A DNA stretch of 12,786 nucleotides from Larix sibirica. Lineage: Eukaryota; Streptophyta; Pinopsida; Pinales; Pinaceae. A model generated the notes under the pieces. It made no database searches. It saw only the letters and a list, made by a program, of their open reading frames with translations, and was not told where the DNA came from. Positions 1-8,335 of the stretch are shown here, piece by piece. Each line of letters begins with the position of its first letter. The first letter of the stretch is position 1. The stretch spans positions 1-12,786 of the forward strand of contig NWUY0300105366.1 in NCBI GenBank assembly GCA_004151065.3, given 5' to 3'. The position numbers were made by a program, and so were the translations under genes.

Positions 1-99
1 GAGATTTAATTAGTTATTTATTCCGCATTACTGATTTCAATAATTATTGCTGTTATAAAAAAATTTAAATTTTCAGTATTTTTCAGGATGTTACAATTT

Positions 100-1362
100 G
101 TCACGAATAAATCAAAAGAATTTGAAGGATCGGTGGATGATTATCTATTGAATGTTGATTTATTTCAAGTAGAAGTTGTCCCCGACTTGGAAGACATCGC
201 ACTCAGTTTTAACACAATTGTAAAATGACAATTCTACACTACTCTACAAAATAAAAGATTGGTCTCCAAAGCAACAATACAATAATTAATTGCAGGACAA
301 CTATCTAAGTTCGGCACACATGGCATCATCTAACAATGTGTCATCGATCATGAACATTCCAAAATACATTGGAAATTCTATAGTGGGGTCACAAGAGGGT
401 AGTACAATGAAAAAGTCGCTACCAAAAATTTCTACAAGTAGGACTACAATGGTAAATGATATTTAAGGATACGAGGGAATATGCTTAAACTTGTGATGTT
501 TGTCACGTAATTGGGAAGTCATGTTGAAGAGATGGCCTATGTCTACAGCTAGTGATTGCACCTATCATTGCAAAGTCCACTGAGCCTCTTACTTGACATT
601 AAGGGACATTGTACAACATCACAACCATAGACTACCTTACCAGATGGGAAAAAGAGACACCAATGATAGATTGCTCAATGAATACGACTACCAGGTTTAT
701 TTTTTAGCATATCATTATAGGTTCACTTATCCACGAAGATTGAAATGTGATCAAGGAAGGAATTAATGAAACAAAATGGTCGCATTGCTAACCTAGGAAT
801 TATTAAGCCATCACCGTACAAGTAGTACCTACCACCTACAAGCTAACAGAATAGTGGATTCCTTCAAGAATATTATGGAGAACTAACTACAAATACTTAT
901 GGTGTCAATTGGAATGACTAGGATGAATGCATACCAACAATTGTTTAGGCATACATAAATACTCTTAAGAATTGATCCAAGCATACTTCTTTCAACTTGG
1001 TGTACAACAAAGAGGTAGTTATACCCACAGATTTATTGGTCCCTAGTTTACTAATCACAAATGTGACCAAGATGACAAAGGATGAATCAATACAAGCACA
1101 CCTACAAGAACTATTAAACTTAGAAGAAAACATGTTCTTACCCCAATTCCATAAAAAAATTTAGAAAGCACGATAAAAGGGTTGGCATGATAGACATATT
1201 AAGTGAAATACCTTTGACAACGGAGGCCCAATATTGTTATGTGACAAAAAATACATGAAACATCTAGGTAAAATTCAAATGGATTGCTTGGGTCCTTTCC
1301 TAATCATAGAAATACACAACTCAATAGTTGTCCAATTGGAGCAACTCGATGCAACACTCTAA
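100..1362 (+). pseudogene. Decayed Ty3/gypsy retrotransposon pol fragment (RNase H end to integrase C-terminus)
   Basis: Remains of the 3' half of a plant Ty3/gypsy polyprotein. Integrase would join the element cDNA to host DNA; this copy is dead. Seen in sequence: from about 121 a frame reads DDYLLNVDLFQVE, like the linker after RNase H. Around 346-474 there is an HHCC-like zinc-binding region (DHEH..., then CDVCHVIGK at 492-518 in another frame). DYLTRW lies at 630-647, in the integrase core. TYHLQAN at 827-847 matches the conserved YHPQANG box with changes. From 907 to 1359 one frame continues through NLVYNKE, VPSL and the C-terminal KHLGKIQMDCLGPF (compare the family's KHPGKF...WLGP). Stops lie at 400, 439, 457, 705, 884, 919, 946, 973, 1162, 1174 and 1204, with at least three frame changes. 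The order of motifs across 1.2 kb makes chance unlikely. It resembles the Tat-like plant branch, but the clade is an inference. The 5' part lies outside the window or is lost. Confidence 0.8.
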
Positions 1363-1769
1363 TAAGAGCAGTTGAATGGCCAATGCTTGAATTTTTTTAC
1401 CCCCCAACTATAATAAATTTCACAACACATAGCAAACCAGTGTTGTGCAATAAATTCTCTTCATTTCAGTTTATTCATAGTCCAATAATGTTCAAACCTG
1501 TGGTTTAGCTAGACAATTCATGATTTAATTTTATCTTACAATGAGGAAAATTAGTCTTATGTTCTATTCAATTGTGTCATTATTACTTAGAGTCAATCAC
1601 CTCAGTGTTGGATTATACTCTATTTTTCACTTTTTCTTTAAGAAAACAAAGCATCTGTATGGTAGACGAGGGTAGTTCCCTGTCTTATTAGTTCAATCTA
1701 TCATTAAGAAATACATAACTTGGTGTTGCATTAAATAGTCTAAACATGTTGAAATCGTAGTGTATTGCA
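1363..1769. other. Non-coding stretch after the integrase relic
   Basis: AT-rich DNA between the end of the integrase frame (TAA at 1360) and a possible LTR start. I see no coding signal; the open frame at 1284-1508 overlaps the integrase C-terminus in another frame and has no recognisable motif. In an intact element this interval would hold the untranslated 3' region and the polypurine tract, but no clear purine tract is visible just before 1770. Confidence 0.4.
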
Positions 1770-3080
1770 TTTGTAATACCTCGACTTTTAAGCCTCAGAT
1801 ATATGTAATTGTTATTTGTTTATTATTGTGGCACTAAGTGCTAGGGAAATGGTCTTTACGGACCAGGACACTATTATGTAATTAATAAAATGACTGACTC
1901 ACCATGGACAACAAATGAGAATGTGGGGACAAGGATTCCACTAGGTAGGGGGGAATGGGGACTAGGAGTTGTGGGTCACCCAAACATTATACCTCGGACC
2001 CTATTCTTGATTATTTTAGAGCTTGGAGTTATATTGCACCTTATTCATGGTTTAGCGCGCCCCTCTTGGATATTTGGTGGGATCCACTTGCACTAGTGTG
2101 CCCTCATGAAGTTTTGGTGGGTCCCACTTGGTGAATGCACCCTCCTTGAATGAAAGATGCTCTTTTGTGGGCCCCAATTACACTAAGGTGCCCTCTCCCT
2201 AGATTTTATGAGCTAGAAGCATGAATTTAGCTTCCACCTCCTCGATTTTAGCCTCCACCTCCACAAGTGAGCTCCACTCCTCTATTCACGGAAGGTGCTC
2301 CCTATTTTTGTGCTTCGGGCCATTTGTGCCTCCAATTCAATCCATCTCTCACCTCCCTTGACTATTTCTCCCTCCTTGAGATATTCTTGGCCTTTACTCC
2401 TTGATTTGCAATAACCCCTCGTTATGGTGCTATTATGGGTAAATAAATCCCCTCATTCTAGCTTCCACTTCATGAATTTTAATTAGTGAGCCCAGCCACA
2501 CTCTATCTCTCTCTAACCAATTCGAGTTGGTCTCTTTGGACTCAAATTGGCCTCTTTGTGTTATAAATCCATGTGCCACCTTGTTGTGAACTAGAGCTTG
2601 TGAACTAGTGTGTGGAGAAGAGGAAGCCTTGTGAGAGTCTTGGCTAGACTTGTGATGCAAAAGCTTATCTCACATATGTGTTGGGTGTGAGACTATGTGT
2701 TGAAATATTGTGATTGTGTTGTGATACCAAAGGGTTATTTGTTTTGCTTCTACAACAAGAGTTCCTCATCTCCCTTGCTTATCTCTGTCCAATCTTGCAC
2801 GTGAAGCCTGAAGGTGGATGGTGATGTCTTGAGGGACATGTGTAGTGAAGGGAGTCTCATTGTACCAGGTAGTGGGGATAGAAGGGAAAGTATTTTGGGA
2901 GGGAACGAGTTGTGTTTTCTCAGGTTGTGTGGCCTGAGCTTTTCCCTATTACTTAGAGATGAGAGTACCTCTACCTATGGATTCCATGGCCTCATCTCGG
3001 GGGTGGTTGTCATTTTGAGAGATTGATGAACATGACATGCCTATGGCTAGGTGGAACGTTGTCCTGTTGCAGCCAGTTGC
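1770..3080 (+). repeat. Possible 3' LTR or LTR-like non-coding region
   Basis: The sequence TGTAATACCTCGACTTTTAAG at 1770-1790 looks like the start of many plant Ty3/gypsy LTRs (TGTAA-ACC-C...). It lies about 400 bp downstream of the integrase relic on the same strand, where a 3' LTR is expected. The following kilobase has no coding signal, and a TATA-like TATAAAT is at 2562-2568. Against the call: there is no clear polypurine tract upstream, and I could not find a matching ACA-type end, so the right boundary given here is arbitrary. The small open frames at 1890-2096, 2433-2660 and 2814-3026 carry no recognisable motif. Confidence 0.25.
2066..2199. repeat. Three imperfect 41-50 bp tandem repeats
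   Basis: Three successive blocks share a GGTGGG-TCCAC core (2075, 2116, and the diverged TGTGGGCCCCAA at 2166), followed by a TG-(C/A)-CCCTC word (near 2098, 2136 and 2188). Spacing is 41 then 50 bp. Copies are diverged. Such repeats are common within LTR U3 regions, which would fit the neighbouring LTR-like call, but that link is an inference. Confidence 0.5.
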
Positions 3081-3175
3081 ACTTCATTGAGATAAGTGTT
3101 TTATTTTATGTTTATTCATTATATTTTGCTTATGCTAATGAGCCCTTGGAGGTTGACTTGATATATGTTTATGTT

Positions 3176-3272
3176 TATGGATGTTATGTTAACAGTTGAA
3201 TGTAGGATGGACGACCCTCATGCTTATCTATGTTATATGGATTATTATGTTAATATTTGAACTTAAGATGGA
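3176..3272. repeat. Imperfect 60-bp tandem duplication (two copies)
   Basis: The block starting TATGGATGTTATGTTAAC at 3176 recurs at 3236 as TATGGATTATTATGTTAAT, and both continue to a shared AGATGGA/AGGATGGA end. The offset is 60 bp and most positions agree. No coding role is apparent. Confidence 0.55.
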
Positions 3273-3329
3273 TGGTCTTCCTTTCGAAATCTCAAAATCT
3301 GATTTTGTCCAAGTTTTCTATGGAAACTT

Positions 3330-3332
<3 letters not shown>

Positions 3333-3365
<33 letters not shown>
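3333..3365. repeat. (TC)n microsatellite, about 16 units
   Basis: A perfect alternating TC tract of 33 bases (TC/GA dinucleotide class), a common simple repeat in plants. The open frame through 3196-3453 is partly created by this tract (Leu-Ser repeats) and is not a gene. Confidence 0.97.
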
Positions 3366-3368
<3 letters not shown>

Positions 3369-4280
3369 AGCTTTAGATATGATTTTGCTGATGTTTATGT
3401 GGCATCCCGTAGATCTACTTTCGTATGGTTTATGTTGTGCTTTTGAAGCTTAGAAATTCAGTACGTTAATGTGAACTAATAATACATTGCACACGCTTAA
3501 TAGACACAAATTTTGAAAAAGATAAACCACTGCATTATCTAAACCATGTTTGCTTAACAAGTTGAAGAATGAGGCATATGCAGTCAGATTGATGACAAAA
3601 GACTCACAACTTAGATCAAACCCTTAGTTCAAATATATGTTCAATTATTATGTTCAAATCTGCTTTACCTTGCCATGTGCATTGGGGAAATGCTATGCAT
3701 TTGAATATTTTGCATTTCATTTTAAATGGTTGAATGATTACTTTGATGGCTTTTGTCATGCTGGCCTAGCCTTAGTTACCTTTATTTTTGTTGTGCAGTA
3801 TCTCTAATTAGCCTTCCCCCTGGGTTCATGGTGTCTCTTGACTTGGTTTCAGGGCCAGATACACCACAACATTGAGTTGCATAATCAAGTATTCAAGTAT
3901 TTAGGAATATAATCAATCATGACATGTCTCCAATGATAAGTTGAGAAATATCATGTCAATTTTCAAAAAGATTCATAAAGTCTGGACATGACATTAGAGT
4001 CAACTAAATAGGAAAGTCATAGATTGATGGAAGAGTTGACGGATAATGTCAAATTCCACTCACAACAAGGAAAACACCCCGTAGTGGATGTTTTCACAAA
4101 ACCTCCAGTAAAAAATTGCCTACATCCGTTCAAAGCAGAGGTGGATAATGGAGGCGGGAAAGTTGAGGTTTTTACAGATGTTTTGTCCCCAGTGCACTTC
4201 TTTTATATAACTACGTCAGTGCGCTTAATGCTTTACATAAGCATTGGATCATTCAAATGAAAAAAAGTTAATAAAAAATA
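3366..4280. other. Non-coding interval without recognisable feature
   Basis: AT-rich DNA with no coding signal that I can support. An open frame at 4024-4260 contains DVFTKPP, which faintly recalls the end of copia RNase H domains, but nothing upstream supports that reading. No tRNA, promoter or clear repeat was seen. Confidence 0.4.
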
Positions 4281-5154
4281 AAACAAATGTTGTTCTCGAA
4301 TTAGATATCTGCACCGGTGCATTTGGAAACCACACACATTAAATAATTTTTATTTTTTATGAAAAAAGTGAAAAATACTTTAAAACACTTTAAAGTTCTT
4401 TGGTGCGTTGTATTTACCAAGACACACTGGTGCATTTAGCTTTCCCTACACACACCGGATCCATACACACATATATGGTAATTTTGACCCCCCTCTCTCT
4501 CTCTGCATATATATAAATATATAAGAACTAATTAGATGCTCCTAAAATATCCCGCATCACCAATGCATTTCAGCAGAATGCACCAAACATCTTCAAAATG
4601 ATAAAAAAAATTAAAATATAATCTCAACATTCACTGGGAATTTCAACACTAACCAGTGCACTTTATGAGTATATATGCATCGATGTATTTATAAGTTTCC
4701 TTTCGCACCGGTGCATAGATAAATTTACTTTCCCCTTGGTGCCTAGATAAATTAGCAAAAAAAACAAAACTCAACCAGAAAATAATTTTTTACACTTCTT
4801 CGATGCTTCTCATGAGTTGTTTAAGCACCAGTGCTCAACCATCTATAAAATCGTGCCATTCTACAATGTTACTGATGCTTTGGAGGTTGCTTTATGTTCA
4901 TTTTGGAATCTCCAAACAACACAACTTTCTCCATTTTCCCTGACACAGAAACCATGGCTCCTCAACACAAAAGATAACAGATAAATCAATTGTTATTTCA
5001 ATTTACATATTCAATGGATTAAATTTTGAAATTACATTTTAAATGGTTAATTTGAAAAAAAATCCGTTGGTGCTCCAAAGGAAGTTGGTTTGCACCAGAC
5101 GACTGTACAATTATAAGTCGTACCATGACATTCTGTCATAGGTGCGCACCATTC
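4281..5154. repeat. AT-rich repeat domain with dense GGTGC/GCACC words
   Basis: AT-rich sequence with the pentamer GGTGC or its complement recurring in both orientations, about two dozen times by eye over 4281-5696. It includes exact GCACCGGTGC palindromes at 4311-4320 and 4705-4714. A short CT run lies near 4492-4506, followed by TA-rich DNA. The tandem period that is clear after 5155 is not clear here, so these may be older, more diverged units or a different part of the same element. No coding frame is credible. Confidence 0.55.
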
Positions 5155-5409
5155 ATTGGTGCTCTTAGTTGTGCATCGTTACTCGGTGCACTTATATTTA
5201 AATTTTATTAAAAAAATACAACAAAGATGCCAGTGTGGGTGATATATACACTCGCATCGGTGCTTTACATCCAAAATGCACTTGAAAACATTTTAAAAAA
5301 TGTCGTGGTGCATGCATAATTTTTTTTTAATTTAAAAACTTTAATAACACAAATGGTGCACTTGACATATACACAAGCACCAATACATTAAATCCAAAAC
5401 ACATTGTTA
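5155..5409. repeat. Tandem repeat unit A (about 255 bp)
   Basis: The first clearly alignable unit of a tandem array. Landmarks shared with the next units, in order: TGCTCT at 5160, AATTTTATTAAAAAA at 5201, a TATATACAC...GGTGCTTTA block near 5245-5267, CCAAAATGCACT near 5271, a TTTAAAAAATG run, AATAACACAAATGGTGC at 5343, and CCAAAACACATTG near 5394. The family is not one I recognise. Confidence 0.8.
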
Positions 5410-5658
5410 GTTGTTGCTCTTATGTTGTGCATTGTTAATCGATGCGTTATAATTTAAATTTTATTAAAAAATACAATAAAGTTGTAAGTTTGTGTTATAC
5501 ACACACACAATAGTGCTTTAAATCCAAAACACACTAGAAAACATTTAAAAAAATGTTGTGGTGTGTATAATTTTTTTTATTTAAAAACTTCAATAACACA
5601 AATGGTGCGCTTGGAATTTGCACACGCACCGGTGCATTACAACCAAAATGCATTGTCC
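5410..5658. repeat. Tandem repeat unit B (about 249 bp)
   Basis: The second unit carries the same landmarks in the same order: TGCTCT at 5415, AATTTTATTAAAAAA at 5457, AATAACACAAATGGTGC at 5592 and CCAAAATGCATTG near 5643. It holds an exact GCACCGGTGC at 5626-5635. The offset from unit A is 249-256 bp depending on the landmark. Confidence 0.82.
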
Positions 5659-5696
5659 ATTAGTGCTCCTATTTTGTGCACCATTAATTGGTTTGC
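5659..5696. repeat. Tandem repeat unit C, left part, interrupted by the LINE
   Basis: ATTAGTGCTCCT...GTGCACCATTAATTGG matches the start of units A and B (TGCTCC at 5664, 249 bp after unit B). After TTGC at 5696 the match stops and a poly(T) run begins. The rest of the unit resumes about 5.0 kb downstream. Confidence 0.75.
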
Positions 5697-5925
5697 TTTT
5701 TTTTTCCAGTGAAAAAAACCGTACTATTTCTATTCATAATGAATCAATAGTACATATGATCGGATAGCACTAATACATCAACTTTTCAAGTCTGAAACTT
5801 AACATGTATGACTGATCCACCAGAGTGGATATCCGAGAGGCATGATCCCAAAATAGTTACAAGTATTCAAGCATCACAAAGATTTAATCTTCGGCTGATA
5901 TACCAAATAAAGACAAAAATAACAA
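5697..5925 (-). other. LINE 3' UTR and short poly(A) tail
   Basis: This lies between the ORF2 stop (TGA, complement of 5926-5928) and the tail. It has no coding signal on either strand; the open frame at 5808-5996 on the plus strand overlaps the RNase H end and is a shadow. On the minus strand it ends in a GT-rich stretch followed by A9. Confidence 0.6.
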
Positions 5926-5949
5926 TCACAGATCAAAAATGGAAATGGA

Positions 5950-6380
5950 GACCGAGTCTAGAGTGTCCGACTCAAAGACTTCCTTCCAATATATAACACC
6001 AACATCTCCCCCATGTGCTTCTTTGGATAGAAGATCAGCCCTGTGGTTGAATTGTCGGTAAATATGCTGAAAAGTTATGTGATTGAATTGCCTGATTAAA
6101 TATTTAATCCTTGAACACCAATGAAAGAGAGGTAGGTTGTCCAGTTTGAATTCTCCCCGAGCCCACTTGATAGTCACCCTCGAGTCGCCGAAAATTGCCA
6201 CATCCGAAAGCCCAAAGTAGGAGGATACCATTAGGACACACCAGAGCCCAAGAAGTTCTGCTTTCATATTGTTGTCGCGCCCACAGTTCAACTTTAAAGA
6301 AAAGAAATGTTCAGGATTTAAGTGAATGATACCCCCAGCAGCACAGAGACCCCCTAACGCGGCCCCATCAAAAAAAATCA
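5950..6380 (-). other. RNase H domain within LINE ORF2, acidic residues intact
   Basis: The C-terminal domain of ORF2 resembles the RNase H (RVT_3-like) found in some plant L1 lineages, where it would degrade the RNA strand of the RNA:DNA hybrid. Visible motifs: FFDGAA (Asp32, bases 6369-6367, numbered from the Met at 6462), MKAELLGLW (Glu69, 6258-6256), FGDSRVTI (Asp93, 6186-6184) and HRADLLSKEA (Asp143, 6036-6034). This is the usual D-E-D-D set in correct order and spacing. The frame continues from the zinc motif upstream, interrupted only by the TAG at 6594-6592. It is not a separate gene; the Met at 6462 is internal to ORF2. Confidence 0.85.
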
Positions 6381-7954
6381 CAGCCATACGCTGAGGTAGA
6401 CAGAATGGTGTTATATGCCTGGGTCTCTTCAATGTTTTCTCTGCACACTGTTCATTAAGCATGTTAATAATGATCTTGAGTGTCCGGTCCGTGCATGGTC
6501 TATAGTCCTCAAATATTGCTTGATTTCGTGTCCTCCAGACAGCCCAGGCAATAACCGCAGGTAAGAAATGTAAGGAAGTTGCATTCCTGTACTAGTTTAA
6601 TGAATTTTGGGCGAAAAAATCCTCTCCCCACCAAGAAATAGGAACCCTGAGATGATTGCAGAGTAGGTGCCAGAGATCTTTGGTGAAACAATAGTAGACA
6701 AAGATGTGGTCAATAATCTCTGCCCCATGCATGCATAGTTGACAGATGTTTGGGCCCTCCCATCCACGACGAATCAAGATGTCCCAGGTTAATAATTCCC
6801 TTCGAAGTACCCTCCACATAAAACATTTGATTTTAGTAGGAATTTTCCAATTCCAAAGAACCCTATACCACCACTTCCCCATATATATGCAAGATGAGCT
6901 AATGATCTCATGATAAGCTAGTCGAGCCGTGACAGTGCCCATTGCACAATTCTTCTGCCATATAACCTGATCCCTCTCAGATGAGAGTCTAACACCTAAT
7001 TCGTTTAGTAGCTTAGTGTACTGAGTCCAAACCTATGCTTTGTTGCCAACAAATCCCAACGCAGATGCAGATATCCAATAACACTGGCTCTGACTGTAAT
7101 CCGGATTCCTAATATGGCTGAGTGTAATATAACCAGCTCGATGGAGGGAGCGACAATCTCATCTGGCAGTCTGTAATTAGTACCCAATCCAAGAATTGGA
7201 TCTATTCCAATCCTAATTTCAAGACCCATGCCAGCTTTCCAAGCCAAATCCATAGCCAACCAATTGTAGATCTTAAGAAAATCAGACCAAATAATAGACG
7301 CATTAGGTGTGCGTTTATGAGGGTGACGCAACCACGTAATGACATCTTGTTTTAAGTATTTAATATTTATCACCCTGGACCACAATGTATTACCGAATAG
7401 TGCCCTCCACATGCTTTTCAATCTCAGTGCCATGCTGAACACAGTGATGTTGCGAATTCCCCAGCCACCAGAGCGAGTCGGGCGTGCTATGGAATCCCAA
7501 GTGGAGAGAACTATCCCTCGACGAGAGTCTCCACCCGACCATAAGAAATTGAAAGTCAATCTTCTCAGTTTGTTAAGAATAGAGACATGAATCGGGTGAA
7601 GTGAAATCCAATAGACCGGTATGCCCGTCAATACAACCTTAATCAAAACTAGATGTCCCCGAATGGACAACAAACGAAAAGTCCAGTGAGCGATCCGCTT
7701 TTCAAATTTCTCAACAAGCCACAGCCAGTTAGAGCGCCTGTAATCATTGGGCTTTAAATAATAACCCAGATACATGAAACCATCCTCCAGCTAGTGGAAC
7801 GAATAGGGAAGAATGGTTTTTAAGGTAACAATCCATACTTCGGTAAGTCTGAAGTGGTAGATACAAGATTTGTTGAGACTGACTTTCATACCAGTAACTG
7901 CTGAGAACTAAATGAAAAGGACATTGTAATTCTGCCATTCAAGAAAAGTATCCA

Positions 7955-7985
7955 TCCCCCCAATTAGGTCCGCAATGAATCCCAG
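7955..7985 (-). other. Deletion junction between endonuclease and RT C-terminal part
   Basis: The endonuclease frame runs ...GVFWDSLRT and stops (TAA) near 7965. A second frame, overlapping the same bases, leads from about 7985 into MDTFLEW and on to the RT end. The two frames differ, and a large block of family sequence is absent, so the breakpoint lies in this interval. G runs are present on the minus strand (six Gs next to the ATG at 7955, five Gs about 25 bases upstream) and could have served as microhomology. The short LIGGMD could belong to either side, so the exact base is not defined. Confidence 0.65.
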
Positions 7986-8331
7986 AAAACCCCCCGATGT
8001 TTATAGAGCCCGTAGATGTTCAAAACGGTGAAAGGCATATTTAAGCACAGACAATTTCCATTCAATAACAATCCCCACTGAGTTTTGTAAGCTTGAAAGC
8101 TAAAGTAGGCAGGATTCCATCCTGCAAGCAATCCCCCCGAGTGTCCCACAGCGTCCATAGCCGAAAATTCCCAGCCAGGGAGAATCGAGGAGAGTTTACA
8201 CACTGCAACCAACTCTGTGCACATCGTTTCTTGAGACATAATAATATGAGGCCTAGTAGAGAGTATGAGGTGGGATAAAGCCCTAGCCCTAGAAGCCTTT
8301 CCCAATCCTCGGACGTTGAGTGTCAGAAGGA

Positions 8332-8335
8332 TCAT
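8332..8335 (-). promoter_or_regulatory. ORF1 stop / ORF2 start overlap (ATGA)
   Basis: On the minus strand ORF1 ends in TGA (8334-8332), and the ATG of ORF2 (8335-8333) shares two of its bases, forming ATGA. ORF2 begins exactly where endonuclease homology begins (Met, then ILLTLNVRGLG), which supports this ATG as the real start. Stop-start overlaps of this type are used for termination-reinitiation in some non-LTR retrotransposons. That mechanism is an inference here. Confidence 0.7.

Larger units (their letters stand above)
5926..8335 (-). pseudogene. LINE ORF2, broken: endonuclease / RT remnant / zinc motif / RNase H
   Basis: ORF2 supplies the nicking endonuclease and reverse transcriptase for target-primed insertion. 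Endonuclease (8335 to about 7985): LNVRGLG (Asn7), SQET (Glu36), GHSGGLLAGW and LNIYG are APE-type motifs, but only about 120 of about 230 residues remain and the later catalytic GD-N and DH parts are missing. The sequence then jumps to the end of the RT (NKSCIYHF, YLGYYLKP, RGHLVLIKVVL, NFLWSGG), so most of the palm is gone. In-frame TAGs lie at 7910-7908 and 7793-7791. A 1-2 base indel near 7030-7040 shifts the frame to QYTKLLNELGV. The zf-RVT-like motif is C67-X2-C70-X8-H79-X5-C85, numbered from the Met at 6942 (bases 6744-6688). One TAG (6594-6592) precedes an IAWAVWRTRNQAIF-type segment and the RNase H. Intact plant ORF2 is roughly 1,200-1,300 codons; about a third is missing. Confidence 0.88.

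Noticed and set aside
3196-3453. Open frame of 85 codons with Leu-Ser repeats
   Set aside because: It is produced by translation of the (TC)n tract and has no gene-like flanks.
4024-4260. Open frame containing DVFTKPP, like the end of a copia RNase H
   Set aside because: Only a seven-residue resemblance, and no copia RT or RNase H motif upstream in any frame.
5155-5658. Repeat-spacer array of CRISPR type
   Set aside because: Units are about 250 bp, similar along their whole length, in a plant-type AT-rich background; there is no short repeat with unique spacers and no cas gene.
5693-5698. TTGCTT at both LINE ends (also 10705-10710) as a target-site duplication
   Set aside because: Six bases including the Ts of the tail are too short; the match is also expected partly from the repeat unit itself.
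7339-7590. Plus-strand open frame of 83 codons
   Set aside because: Antisense to the RT C-terminal part of ORF2.
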